Origin: Geothrix fuzhouensis
GTDB lineage: Bacteria; Acidobacteriota; Holophagae; Holophagales; Holophagaceae
DNA: 64,000 nucleotides
Direction of reading: 5' to 3'
Assembly: GCF_024609325.1 (NCBI RefSeq)
Contig: NZ_JANHMQ010000004.1
Span: 154,460-218,459, forward strand
Positions 7,646-15,614 of this stretch are shown here, piece by piece. A model generated the notes under the pieces. The model was not told the DNA's origin. It ran no database searches and worked only from the letters and a program-made list of their open reading frames with translations. Within the stretch, counting starts at the first letter, position 1. Every line of letters begins with the position of its first letter. The translations under genes were made by a program, and so were the position numbers.

Positions 7646-7655
7646 GAGCTTCTCC

Positions 7656-8213
7656 TCAGGAAAGCCAGGCAACCCAGGCGGCGGGTGCGGGCCAGCGGCC
7701 CGGGGCCTCGGCGTGGTTGGAGACGAGGGCGGCGAGGGTGCGGCCGTCCGGAATCACGTAGCGCAGCGCCAGCACGGAAGGCAGACGATCCTGCGGCCCG
7801 GCGGTGCCACGGTCCACGACCGGGGTCGCCATGGTGCCGTCCGACAGCTCCAGCAGCAGCTGGTCCGGGAAGGTGTGCAGGACCGCCAGGCGGCGGTCCC
7901 GCACCTCATCCGGAAACCCCAGCATCAATGTGGCGGCGATGCTGCGGGCGGCACCCTCGCGGCGGGGTGCCAGCACAGCGAAGGAGGCGCGGGTCTCGGC
8001 CAGCTCATCCGCATCCACGGTGTCGGGCGTCTTGCCCTCGGCCCAGAGCGTTTCGATGATCTGATCCTCGACGCTCTCCGCCGTTTCCGGCTGGAAGGTG
8101 ATGCCCTCCGCCAGCTCCAGCCGCAAAGCGGCCTGGCGGCCTAGGAAGGCCTGCCGAGCCTGGAAGCGGGCGCGCTCGGTCGCTGGATCAAAGGCCATCA
8201 CGGCCTCAGACAT
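7656..8213 (-). CDS. DUF3501-like protein
   Basis: A 185-residue soluble protein with an acidic helical N-terminal half (ALRLELAEGITFQPETAES, VEDQIIETLWAEG) and a beta-rich second half. It resembles DUF3501 proteins, which are often adjacent to rubrerythrins; its start overlaps the rubrerythrin stop by 8 bases, implying coupled translation. The molecular function is unknown. A role in peroxide or iron handling is suggested only by this operon. Confidence 0.5.
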   Translation of the reverse strand: MSEAVMAFDPATERARFQARQAFLGRQAALRLELAEGITFQPETAESVEDQIIETLWAEGKTPDTVDADELAETRASFAVLAPRREGAARSIAATLMLGFPDEVRDRRLAVLHTFPDQLLLELSDGTMATPVVDRGTAGPQDRLPSVLALRYVIPDGRTLAALVSNHAEAPGRWPAPAAWVAWLS

Positions 8214-8679
8214 GCTTCGCGATGTCGGCCGCGGGCTCCGCGAAGGCGGGTTTGGCGCCGGCCTGCAGCTTGGTGAGGGCCTCCTGAAAGCGACCCGCGT
8301 GGAAGCGCTCCACCTTGGCCAGGGTCTCGAACCAGGCGGCGATCTCGGCGTAGCCCTCTTCCTTGGCGAGGCGGGCGAACTCGGGGTACATGTCCGTGTA
8401 CTCGTAGGTCTCGCCAGCCACCGCGGATTTCAGGTTGGTGAGGGAATCGCCCAGGGGCAGGCCCGTGGCGGGATCGGCGGCCTTCTCGGCGAGGAACATC
8501 AGGTGCCTCAGGGCGTGGCCCGTCTCGCCATCGGCGCTGTGCTTGAAGAGGTCGGCGACTTCCTTGAGGCCTTCCTTCTCGGCCACCTGGGCCATCCAGG
8601 TGTAGCGGCGGTTCGCCTGGCTTTCGCCCGCGAATGCGGCCTTGAGGTTCTGATGGGTTTTCGAATCGATGAAGGACAT
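8206..8679 (-). CDS. Rubrerythrin-family diiron protein without rubredoxin domain
   Basis: A 157-residue four-helix diiron protein. The ligand helices are recognisable by AGESQANRRY (Glu19 region), DGETGHALRH, AGETYEYTDMYPEFA and KVERFHAGRF. The C-terminus (EPAADIAKHV) lacks the CxxC pairs of a rubredoxin domain, so electrons for peroxide reduction must come from a separate carrier. The start at 8679 follows AGGAG; an upstream ATG at 8736 would add 19 residues of low quality. The 167 bases upstream are AT-rich and should hold the promoter for the three-gene unit. Confidence 0.8.
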   Translation of the reverse strand: MSFIDSKTHQNLKAAFAGESQANRRYTWMAQVAEKEGLKEVADLFKHSADGETGHALRHLMFLAEKAADPATGLPLGDSLTNLKSAVAGETYEYTDMYPEFARLAKEEGYAEIAAWFETLAKVERFHAGRFQEALTKLQAGAKPAFAEPAADIAKHV

Positions 8680-8846
8680 GGGATCTCCTGAGGGGCCGTA
8701 CTCGGCGGCATCAAGGTAGAGCCATCTCTGTGCCAAAGCAATAAGTCAAATCATTGAATAAATTCTGTAAATTCCAAGACTCACGATCCCAGGAGAATCC
8801 CGACCGGTCGAGAGCCGAATTGACGATATATCGAGAGGTAGCGGAT

Positions 8847-9326
8847 TCAGCGAACCTTGGAGAGGCTGGCATGGATCTGGGCGGCATCCAGGCTGAGGGC
8901 ACGGCCGAAGCCCAGCACCAGGCGCCCGGCGGTGGGCCGGAGGAGGAAGAAGGAGAAGTCCCCCAACCCGAGGGTCAACTCCGCTTGCGGGAATCGCGCC
9001 AGGTAGGCTTCCGCTGCGGATTCATGGCGATCCGAATCCCTGGGGATCTCCTCGGCCTCGCCTTGCAGGGTCACCCGGGGCAGGGCCAGGGGATCCTGAC
9101 CCTCATCGAGGGGCGCCATGAGCATCAGGCTGACCGGGCTATCCGCCAGAAGGTCGCGGGTGTGCTGGGCCAGGCGGCTCACGTGGATGAGGTGACCCGA
9201 GCCGTCTGGCGCCGCGACCACCGGCACCATGGAGACGAACGGCACACCCTCATGCAGCGTGCCTAGGGAGGCCACGAGGGGCTCGGTGAGCAGGGCTTGG
9301 AGCATGGCTTCCGTGGTCGGTTCCAT
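8847..9326 (-). CDS. Pyridoxamine 5'-phosphate oxidase-family flavin-binding protein
   Basis: A 159-residue split-barrel protein of the HugZ/PPOX type (TEPLVASLGTLHEGVPFVS, HLIHVSRLAQHTRDL, VTLQGEAEEI). Such proteins bind FMN or haem. ATG 9326 is preceded by AAGGAG; a GTG-type extension to 9386 is possible but less likely. It stands alone between rubrerythrin and the beta-lactamase. The substrate cannot be deduced. Confidence 0.7.
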   Translation of the reverse strand: MEPTTEAMLQALLTEPLVASLGTLHEGVPFVSMVPVVAAPDGSGHLIHVSRLAQHTRDLLADSPVSLMLMAPLDEGQDPLALPRVTLQGEAEEIPRDSDRHESAAEAYLARFPQAELTLGLGDFSFFLLRPTAGRLVLGFGRALSLDAAQIHASLSKVR

Positions 9327-9382
9327 GACGGGCTCCTTCCAGGGCGGACTCACCATTCTCCTCCACCTGTCAGCAGGGGCGC

Positions 9383-10255
9383 TCACTCCTTGAAGACGGA
9401 GACGAGGATGCGTCCCACTTCGGCCAGCACCGCGTTGCGGTGATCCATGGAAGCGGTGGAGCCGGTGTAGTAGACCGCCACCAGGAGCGGCGCCCGGTGA
9501 GGCGGGCGCAGGATGGCCACATCGTTCACGGTGCCGCGTTCTCCAGAACCGGTCTTGTCACCGGCGGCCCAATCTGCCGGAAGACCCGCCCGGAGGCGGT
9601 TCCGGCCCGTGGTGCAAGCCACCATCCAGCCTTCGAGGCGCTGGCGGGAGGCGGGGCTGAGCGCATCGCCCAGCAGCAGGACCCTCAGGGTGTCCACCAT
9701 GGCCGAAGGCGTGGTCGTGTCCCGGGGATCGCCGGGCAGGGCGGTGTTCAGCGTGGGTTCCGTGCGGTCCAGGCGCGTCACGGGATCGCCCAGCGTGCGG
9801 GCGAAGGTGGTGATGGCCTCGGGGCCGCCGAGGGTCTGGAGCAGCAGATTGGCGGCCGTGTTGTCACTGACCTCCACGGCGGCGGCACAGAGGTCCCCTA
9901 CTCCCAGACCTCCCTCCGCCACGTGCGCCGTGGTCACAGGCGCGTAGTCCAGCAGGTCCGCCTGGCCGTAGGGGACGCGGCGGTTCAGGGCCTCCTGGCC
10001 TCCATCCACCCGGGCGAGTACGGCGCCCGCCAGCAACACCTTGAAGGTGCTGCACAGGGGAAAGCGTTCGCCGCCCCGGTGGTCCAGGCGGCGGCCCGAA
10101 CCCGTATCGAGGACGGCCACCCCCAGGCGCCCTCCGGCGCGGGCTTCCAGGGCCGCCAGACGCGCCGGGGCGGATGGCGCCGGCCATGGCACCTGCGGCG
10201 GTGCAGCCTGGAGGGGCAGGAGCAGGCAAGCGGCGGCGAGCACAGTCCAGGTCAT
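9383..10255 (-). CDS. bla: Class A beta-lactamase
   Basis: A 290-residue secreted serine beta-lactamase with an N-terminal signal peptide (MTWTVLAAACLLLPLQAA). All catalytic motifs are in place: CSTFK with Ser69 and Lys72, SDN at 130-132, Glu166 in LDRTEPTLN, and KTG at 234-236 followed by SGERG. Cysteine before the active serine and the KTGSG motif recall the CTX-M/L2 side of class A rather than TEM, but without a 238-type cysteine of the carbapenemases. No resistance-gene mobilisation context is visible, so it is probably an intrinsic chromosomal gene. Confidence 0.92.
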   Translation of the reverse strand: MTWTVLAAACLLLPLQAAPPQVPWPAPSAPARLAALEARAGGRLGVAVLDTGSGRRLDHRGGERFPLCSTFKVLLAGAVLARVDGGQEALNRRVPYGQADLLDYAPVTTAHVAEGGLGVGDLCAAAVEVSDNTAANLLLQTLGGPEAITTFARTLGDPVTRLDRTEPTLNTALPGDPRDTTTPSAMVDTLRVLLLGDALSPASRQRLEGWMVACTTGRNRLRAGLPADWAAGDKTGSGERGTVNDVAILRPPHRAPLLVAVYYTGSTASMDHRNAVLAEVGRILVSVFKE

Positions 10256-10321
10256 GGAACTCCCGGGAAAGGCTTCCCTTCTACCACGACACGGAGTACT
10301 CGGATCTGGCTCGACGGCGGC

Positions 10322-10495
10322 CTACTCGGTCTCCTGGCCCTCTTCAGGGGTACCCTCGGGGTCGTCACTCTCTGGAATGTCGTTGCCCAAGGCGTCCTTC
10401 TTCAGCGCCTTCTTCTGCAGCTTCTCTTCCTTCTTCTTCTGGCGGGCGAGATCCTTCTGCCGCTTTTCGAAGTTGTAGTTGGGCTTTCTGGCCAT
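10322..10495 (-). CDS. Small highly charged protein of unknown function
   Basis: 57 residues starting MARKPNYNFEKRQKDLARQK, with a lysine-rich helical centre and an acidic tail (PEEGQETE). Small proteins opening MARKPNY-F-RR occur widely in proteobacteria and relatives, but no function is known. ATG 10495 is preferred over ATG 10510 because it matches this conserved opening. Confidence 0.6.
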   Translation of the reverse strand: MARKPNYNFEKRQKDLARQKKKEEKLQKKALKKDALGNDIPESDDPEGTPEEGQETE

Positions 10496-10542
10496 GGCAC
10501 GTCCGATCACGAAAAGGGTGAAGCCTCAGCCCTATAGGTAGT

Positions 10543-11016
10543 CTAACGCCTCACGCGCCGCAGTGCCTGGATCAGGTCGTCCAGCCGCTGGAGGAAGGTG
10601 GAGCGATCCCTGGCCGTGTAGGGGGCCGGGCCGGTGCCCAGCTCGCCCATGGCCCGCAGGTGCGTCATCAGCTCGCGGCTGGCCAGGGCGTCGCCGATGG
10701 AATCGGGCGAGTACACCCGGCCCTTGGCGTCCAGGGCCCGGGCGCCCTTTTCGAGGCAGCGGGCCGCCAGCGGGATGTCCGCCGTCACGGCGATGTCCGA
10801 GGCCGTGATGTTCTCCACGATCCAGTCGTCGGCCCCGTCGAACTGCCCCTTGGCCACCACCACCGACTCGAACAGCGGATTCCGGGGCACCCGCAGGGGG
10901 GCGTTCGAGACCAGCAGCACCCGCAGCCCGCAGCGCGTCGCCACGCGGAAGACCTCGTCCTTCACCGGACAGGCGTCCGCGTCCACGAAGATGCGAATGC
11001 CGGGCTCCGTGTTCAT
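10543..11016 (-). CDS. YaiI/YqxD (DUF188) family protein
   Basis: A 157-residue protein of the UPF0178 family, recognised by IFVDADACPVKDEVFRVA, SDIAVTADIPLA and the GRVYSPDSIGDALASR segment. The fold is PIN-like, with conserved aspartates suggestive of metal binding, but no activity is established. Its start (11016) overlaps the stop of the FMN reductase gene in an ATGA arrangement, so the two are translationally coupled. Confidence 0.88.
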   Translation of the reverse strand: MNTEPGIRIFVDADACPVKDEVFRVATRCGLRVLLVSNAPLRVPRNPLFESVVVAKGQFDGADDWIVENITASDIAVTADIPLAARCLEKGARALDAKGRVYSPDSIGDALASRELMTHLRAMGELGTGPAPYTARDRSTFLQRLDDLIQALRRVRR

Positions 11017-11546
11017 GGGGTACCGGCGGCGGCCAGGGCCCGCAGGGCGGCTTCCACCCGCGCCACCTGGGCCGGATCGGCCAGCCGTCCGTCGGCGTCC
11101 AGGCTGGACGCAGCCAGGGTGAGGCAGAGCGACGCCTCGGGCACCACCCGCGCCGACATCACTTCCAGCGTGTGGGCCAGCGAGGCCTGGGCCTTGGCGC
11201 CCCCCTCTGGTGAGGGCGAAGCGCTCCAGGCCGCCACGGGCTTGCCCACACAGACGCCCGAAGAAACCACCCACTCCAGCAGGTTCTTCAGCACGGCGGG
11301 CATGGCGTGGATGTACTCCGGCGTGCAGAAGAGCAGGGCCTCCGCCGTCTGGATGCGGCGGCGCAGATCGGCGACCGGCTCGGGCGGCGGGTCGATGTCC
11401 CGCTCGGGGCTGAAGTGCGGCAGCTCGTCCAGCCGCTCCCAGGCCTCGAAGCTGAGGTCCGGCGGCGCCAGGCGGGCCGCCTCCCGGAGCAGGCGTGCGT
11501 TGAGAGAGCCGGCCCGCAGGCTGCCGGCCAGGGTGAGCACACGCAT
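11013..11546 (-). CDS. NADPH-dependent FMN reductase family protein
   Basis: A 177-residue flavodoxin-like protein with the FMN-phosphate loop AGSLRAGSLN at residues 7-16 and the family block FCTPEYIHAMPAVLKNLLEW. Such enzymes reduce FMN, quinones or chromate with NADPH. ATG 11546 overlaps the previous stop (TGATG), so this start is favoured over the upstream GTG at 11564. Part of a coupled series of four minus-strand genes from DoxX to the DUF188 gene. Confidence 0.85.
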   Translation of the reverse strand: MRVLTLAGSLRAGSLNARLLREAARLAPPDLSFEAWERLDELPHFSPERDIDPPPEPVADLRRRIQTAEALLFCTPEYIHAMPAVLKNLLEWVVSSGVCVGKPVAAWSASPSPEGGAKAQASLAHTLEVMSARVVPEASLCLTLAASSLDADGRLADPAQVARVEAALRALAAAGTP

Positions 11547-11770
11547 CAGCCCTTCCGCGGCCACACCAGCACGACCCCCACCGCCATGGCCGCGAGGGCC
11601 GCCCAGACGGGAATGTGCATGGAATCCCTTTCCTTCACGGTGAATTCCAGGGGGCCCAGCTTGGCGTCGTGGCTGTCCTTGGTGTAGCTAAAATCGGGCC
11701 GGATCAGGGCTGCCAGACCCAGGAGGATGAGGGCCAGACCCGCGAGGAACTTGATGCTTGCTGGTTTCAT
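11546..11770 (-). CDS. Small two-helix membrane protein
   Basis: 74 residues with an N-terminal transmembrane helix (FLAGLALILLGLAALI), a short exposed stretch (KLGPLEFTVKERDS) and a C-terminal helix (IPVWAALAAMAVGVVLVW). The LGP-hydrophobic-V-K-E segment recurs in many small uncharacterised bacterial membrane proteins. Its start overlaps the DoxX stop (ATGA). Function unknown. Confidence 0.6.
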   Translation of the reverse strand: MKPASIKFLAGLALILLGLAALIRPDFSYTKDSHDAKLGPLEFTVKERDSMHIPVWAALAAMAVGVVLVWPRKG

Positions 11771-12153
11771 GCCTTCTTCTCCAGGCACCACATCACGCCA
11801 CCGCGGGTGGCCAGGAACAGGAACAGGAAGCAGTAGACCACCGCCAGTTCCCCCTTGTTCACGGCGGGCCAGAAGGCGGCGCCGAACTGGAACTTCCAGT
11901 GGAACTGCAGGTAGGCCACGGCCATCATGCCGCTCAGGATGAATCCCGCCAGCCGGGTGCGGAAACCCACCAGGATGGCCAAGCCGCCCACCAGTTCAAG
12001 GAGGCCGCCGATCCAGAGCTGCGAGCCCACCGGAAGCTGACTGCCGCCCAGTACCCCGAAGAGCTTCTGGATGCCATGGAAGGCGATCAGCAGGCCCGCC
12101 ACGATCCGCAGCAGGGCGTAGGTGTGATCGGTGTACTTCTCAAGCCACGACAT
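11767..12153 (-). CDS. DoxX-family membrane protein
   Basis: A 128-residue integral membrane protein with four hydrophobic segments and the DoxX signature LLRIVAGLLIAFHGIQKLFG near the start and LELVGGLAILVGFRTRLAG in the middle. DoxX proteins are associated with quinone or oxidative-stress functions, but this subfamily is uncharacterised. GGGAGG lies ahead of ATG 12153. Confidence 0.8.
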   Translation of the reverse strand: MSWLEKYTDHTYALLRIVAGLLIAFHGIQKLFGVLGGSQLPVGSQLWIGGLLELVGGLAILVGFRTRLAGFILSGMMAVAYLQFHWKFQFGAAFWPAVNKGELAVVYCFLFLFLATRGGVMWCLEKKA

Positions 12154-12242
12154 CAAAACCTCCCAGGGCGCATGGGTGACATTTTGCCCAGATCGGACCG
12201 GCAGGAGGCGGTCAATGTCGTTCAGGCCCAGGCCGTTCCAGC

Positions 12243-12542
12243 CTAGGCGTGGGCAGGCGTGGCCGCGTCGGCACCCACGATGGTGATCCAGGGGCGCACC
12301 CGCCAGCGGTGCACCAGGCCGTGGAGGACGTAGGGATCCGCTGCCGCGAAACGCTGGGCCGCCGCCGAGGTGTCTCCCTGAAAGAGGAGGATCACCGAGT
12401 CCACCGGGTCCGCCAGAGACCCGGCCAGCACCAGTTCACCCCGCAGGTGGGCCTCCCAGGCCAGGGCCAGATGCTCTTTCCGGAACTCCGCCCGGCGCTC
12501 CACATACTCCGGGCCCACTTCGTAGATCAGGAGGAAGTGCAT
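12243..12542 (-). CDS. YciI-like protein
   Basis: A 99-residue dimeric ferredoxin-like-fold protein (MHFLLIYEVGPEYVERR at the start; ADPYVLHGLVHRWRVRPW near the end). The family shares a His-Asp pair thought to be catalytic, but reactions are mostly unknown. GAGGT precedes ATG 12542. Confidence 0.75.
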   Translation of the reverse strand: MHFLLIYEVGPEYVERRAEFRKEHLALAWEAHLRGELVLAGSLADPVDSVILLFQGDTSAAAQRFAAADPYVLHGLVHRWRVRPWITIVGADAATPAHA

Positions 12543-12795
12543 GGATCTACCTCAAAGAAGGGAAGCGGCCACCGAGCACGCCACCTCCACCCAGAAAGAT
12601 GGGGCGAAGGGTTCTAACGCGCCCTCGATAATTTCCACGACCTGTGCCGGCTGGACTAGGCCTTCCGGGGAGTAGGGGTCGGTGCAACTCCGGGGCCAGG
12701 CCCGATCTGGACGCTGGGCAGGCCAACCGGGTAAAAGGTACCCTGTCGATCGCCGGTCAGGGCGGCCGGATGAACTTGCCACCAAGAGGGTGCCC

Positions 12796-13254
12796 ATGAG
12801 CCCATCAAACACCGATCGCATCGAGAAGCAGATCCTGGTGCGGGCACCGCAGGCCCGCGTCTGGCGCGCGCTCACGGACGCCGGGGAATTCGGCACCTGG
12901 TTCCGGGTGAAGCTGGACGGCCCCTTCGTCCAGGGCGGGCGCACCACCGGGCACATCACCTACCCCGGCTACGAGCACCTCCGCATGGAAGTGCAGGTCG
13001 AGCGCCTGGAACCCGAGGTCCTGTTCGCCTTCCACTGGCATCCCGCCGCGGTCGATCCGAAAGTGGATTACGCCAGCGAGCCCACCACCCTGGTCGAGTT
13101 TCGGCTCGAAGCCGCGGGCGAGGGCACGCGGGTCACGGTGGCGGAATCCGGTTTCGACCGGCTGCCCGCCAACCGGCGCGACGAGGCCTACCGCATGAAC
13201 GAGGGCGGCTGGGTCCAGCAGATGGGCAACCTCCAGCACCATGTGGACGGGTGA
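12796..13254 (+). CDS. SRPBCC/AHSA1-family protein
   Basis: A 152-residue helix-grip protein (IEKQILVRAPQARVWRALTD, FRVKLDGPFVQGG, VERLEPEVLFAFHWHP). The fold forms a hydrophobic ligand cavity; ligand unknown. ATG 12796 is chosen, with AAGAGGG upstream. It is monocistronic between the divergent YciI gene and the CPBP protease. The 253 bases between YciI and this gene hold no confident feature. Confidence 0.8.
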   Translation: MSPSNTDRIEKQILVRAPQARVWRALTDAGEFGTWFRVKLDGPFVQGGRTTGHITYPGYEHLRMEVQVERLEPEVLFAFHWHPAAVDPKVDYASEPTTLVEFRLEAAGEGTRVTVAESGFDRLPANRRDEAYRMNEGGWVQQMGNLQHHVDG

Positions 13255-13352
13255 AACCAGCCTCCAAGACGCTGCCCTTGGCAGGGCTTCGTCATGGGCC
13301 CGTAAACGATCCTCGACTCCGGGCGTAACTCAGCTTCAACCCGGAGCTTGGA

Positions 13353-14249
13353 ATGGAATCGATCTTCTTCAATGACCGCAAGGTCCTGCGCAACGGGTGG
13401 TGGGTGCTCATCTACCTGGGCATCCTGGTGGCCTGCATCAGTGGCTTCCAGCTCCTGATCCCGGTGCTCAAGCGGGTTGGCATTCGCAATGGGGAGTGGG
13501 TGGTGGGCCTGCTCTTCGGGTTCTCCCTGCTGGCCACCTGGATCTGTGCCCGGCTACGCAAGGAACCCCTGGCCAGCATCGGCTGGCGGCTGGACGGCCA
13601 CTGGGCCAGGGAGTTCGCCTGGGGCACGCTGGTCGGCGCCGGGGTGATGGTGCTGGCGGCCGGCCTGCTGTGGGCGGTGGGCGGCGTCACCTGGGAACTG
13701 GACCCCGCCCACGACCTCCGGGCCCTGGGCCTGGGCTTGGCCCTGTTCATGGTCGTAGCGCTGTGGGAGGAGAACCTGTTCCGGGGCTTCGTCTTTCAGC
13801 GGCTGGTGGACGGTTTGGGCGTCTGGCCCACTCAGGTGATCATGGCGATCTTTTTCGGCGTGGCCCATTGGGGCAACCCTGGCATGCACGGCGCGGTGAA
13901 GCTCTGGGCCACCCTCAACATCTCCCTGGCTGCGGTGTTTCTGGGCCTGGCCTACCTCCGCACCCACAGCCTGGCCCTGCCCATCGGCATCCACCTCGGC
14001 TGGAACTGGACCCAGGGCAATGTCCTGGGCTTCGGCGTCAGCGGCACCACGGCCCAGCACGGCTGGGTTCATCCGGTCTTCCAGGGGAAACCCGAATGGG
14101 TGAGCGGCGGGGCCTTCGGGTTGGAAGCCAGCCTTCTTGGCGTGATCGCGGTGCTGGTGGGCATCGTCCTGCTCTGGCGGTGGCAGGGTTCGGCCGGGAG
14201 GCCCGCCGATGGCGCCCGGCCTGAACCCTGGCGTCCCGAATCCGCCTGA
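13353..14249 (+). CDS. CPBP-family intramembrane metalloprotease
   Basis: A 298-residue membrane protein with about eight hydrophobic helices and the Abi/CPBP active-site motifs: EENLFRG with Glu139, Glu140 and Arg144, FFGVAHWGNPG with His172, and HLGWNWTQGN with His214 and Asn218. The family includes CAAX-type prenyl proteases and bacteriocin immunity proteins; the substrate here is unknown. Start ATG 13353 is near GGAG. Confidence 0.87.
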   Translation: MESIFFNDRKVLRNGWWVLIYLGILVACISGFQLLIPVLKRVGIRNGEWVVGLLFGFSLLATWICARLRKEPLASIGWRLDGHWAREFAWGTLVGAGVMVLAAGLLWAVGGVTWELDPAHDLRALGLGLALFMVVALWEENLFRGFVFQRLVDGLGVWPTQVIMAIFFGVAHWGNPGMHGAVKLWATLNISLAAVFLGLAYLRTHSLALPIGIHLGWNWTQGNVLGFGVSGTTAQHGWVHPVFQGKPEWVSGGAFGLEASLLGVIAVLVGIVLLWRWQGSAGRPADGARPEPWRPESA

Positions 14250-14271
14250 ACGAGGCCTCAGCCCCCAAGGT

Positions 14272-14589
14272 TCAACCTTTGGGGCCAGCATCCTTTTTGG
14301 CGGGCTTGCGGCGGCGCTCCGGCTTCTTCGGCTTGGCCGGGGGCCGAGTGGCGCTGTCGTACAGGCCCTCCAGACGGATGGCCTTGGCGGAGGTGTCCGC
14401 CGCCTTGTGGATCTCCTTCAGCACCGAAGCCACCAGATCCAGGTCCGCCGCATCGCCCTTCAAGAGCTCCTGGAAGGCCGCCGACTTCAGGGCCTCCAGC
14501 CGCTTCGACTGCCGCTTTCCCGCCGCCCAGTTCAGCAGCTTGGAGAACAGCTCATAGCCGAGCCTGAGTTCAGGGGTGGGGAGGGACAT
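14272..14589 (-). CDS. Hypothetical protein with basic C-terminus
   Basis: 105 residues, not recognised. The N-terminal part (TPELRLGYELFSKLLNWAAG) looks helical and the last 25 residues are Lys/Arg/Pro-rich (KKPERRRKPAKK), suggesting nucleic-acid or membrane contact. A shortened copy of the first 20-odd codons lies at 14726-14800, on the far side of a family 1 palindrome. A CCCCAA/TTGGGG hairpin covers the stop codon. Confidence 0.6.
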   Translation of the reverse strand: MSLPTPELRLGYELFSKLLNWAAGKRQSKRLEALKSAAFQELLKGDAADLDLVASVLKEIHKAADTSAKAIRLEGLYDSATRPPAKPKKPERRRKPAKKDAGPKG

Positions 14590-14624
14590 GGAGGGCAGTC
14601 TAGCGGAGGAGAAAGCAAAATTTG

Positions 14625-14700
14625 CCACCGATGAACACCGATAAACACCGATGAAAGAATGATTTTGTTCTTATCGGTGTTCATCTGTGTTCATCGGTGG
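14625..14700. repeat. Family 1 palindromic repeat, copy a
   Basis: Two arms each built from three CACCGAT units about 10 bases apart (left 14625-14652; right arm ends with ATCGGTGG at 14700), with the short AT-rich centre GAAAGAATGATTTTGTTC. It is nearly identical to the copy at 15539-15614 and related to those at 48.7, 49.2 and 50.1 kb. Confidence 0.9.
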
Positions 14701-14725
14701 TTAAAACGCTTTTGCCTTTCCAGTT

Positions 14726-14800
14726 TCAAGGCACCACCCAGTTCACCAGTTTGGAGAACAATTCACAGCTGAGCTTGAGCTCAGGGACGGTGGCAAGCCT
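14726..14800 (-). pseudogene. Truncated paralogue of the 14272-14589 gene
   Basis: In the minus-strand frame ending at TGA 14726-14728 the residues VPELKLSCELFSKLVNWVVP match TPELRLGYELFSKLLNWAAG of the neighbouring gene. Similarity stops right after the NW position, and no good start codon is present (ATAGGC in place of ATG). This is a remnant of a local duplication broken next to the palindrome. Confidence 0.65.
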
Positions 14801-14805
14801 ATGAA

Positions 14806-15456
14806 TTAGGCCACCAGGGGCCTCCGCCGGGCCAGCAGGCCGCGCAGCGCGAGCACCTGGACCACGGTGACGGCGTTCGAGGTGGCCCAGTAGATGCCCA
14901 GGGCGGAGGGCAGGGCGGCGACGGCGATTACCGAGATCACCACGGGAATCCCGATCATGACCAGCATGGACGTGTGGCCGGTGGCACCGGGCATGAGGGC
15001 CGTGCCCAAAAGCATCAGGGTGCCGACGAGGACGGTCAGCGCGAGGTCGGGTCGCGCGAGGTTGGGAATCCACAGGAACCTGGAGCTGAACACCATGCGC
15101 TTGAGGACCTGGAAGATGCCCAGGCCGAAGAGCCCCTGGGAGCCCATGTTCAGCACGGCCACCTTGTCCATGAACGTGATGCCATGCTGGCGGTACAGCG
15201 CCATGGTCTGGGCAGCCAGCTCGGTCGGGTTGTCCTTGAGCCGCTCGCGCAGGTTCTCCAACTCGGGCTTGAGGCGCTCCATGGCCTCCTTGTTCTTCTG
15301 GGCCTTGTAGGCGGCCGTCAGCGACACGGGCATCAAAGCTGTGCGGGCCATCAGCGTGAGGGCGATGATCGCCGCCGCCTCCGAAAGCCCCAGGTGCGTT
15401 CCGAGAAAGCCGAGGGCGGTTTCAAGGAGGTGGGTCCACATGGTCCACAGCGGCAT
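14806..15456 (-). CDS. Short YidC/Oxa1-family membrane insertase
   Basis: 216 residues containing the conserved five-helix insertase core: IALTLMARTALMPVSL with the groove arginine Arg38, a charged cytoplasmic loop (AYKAQKNKEAMERLKPEL), and two closing helices (SVIAVAALPSALGIYWATSN). It lacks the large periplasmic domain of Gram-negative YidC, so its size is closer to Oxa1/SpoIIIJ. It is not beside rnpA/rpmH and may be a second paralogue with a narrower role. Confidence 0.85.
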   Translation of the reverse strand: MPLWTMWTHLLETALGFLGTHLGLSEAAAIIALTLMARTALMPVSLTAAYKAQKNKEAMERLKPELENLRERLKDNPTELAAQTMALYRQHGITFMDKVAVLNMGSQGLFGLGIFQVLKRMVFSSRFLWIPNLARPDLALTVLVGTLMLLGTALMPGATGHTSMLVMIGIPVVISVIAVAALPSALGIYWATSNAVTVVQVLALRGLLARRRPLVA

Positions 15457-15538
15457 CGGGACTCCTGGGTCAGGGTGGAAGGATGGTGACAGATCTGGTT
15501 GAAACAGGTGGGTGCCATGTGGGAGAAAGATCTATTTG

Positions 15539-15614
15539 CCACCGATGAACACCGATAAACACCGATGAAAGAATGATTTTGTTTTTATCGGTGTTCATCG
15601 GTGTTCATCGGTGG
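15539..15614. repeat. Family 1 palindromic repeat, copy b
   Basis: Nearly identical to 14625-14700, with even better arm symmetry (CATCGG in place of CATCTG). Thus the YidC gene and the truncated paralogue are bracketed by two copies. The rest of the 344-base gap between YidC and the next gene shows no coding frame. Confidence 0.9.

Noticed and set aside
12552..12690. Minus-strand frame ending in a protein-like stretch (EGLVQPAQVVEIIEGALEPF) just upstream of the YciI gene
   Set aside because: Its N-terminal part is only the antisense of the SRPBCC gene, it has no good start, and the stretch matches no family I recognise; at most it is a gene remnant.
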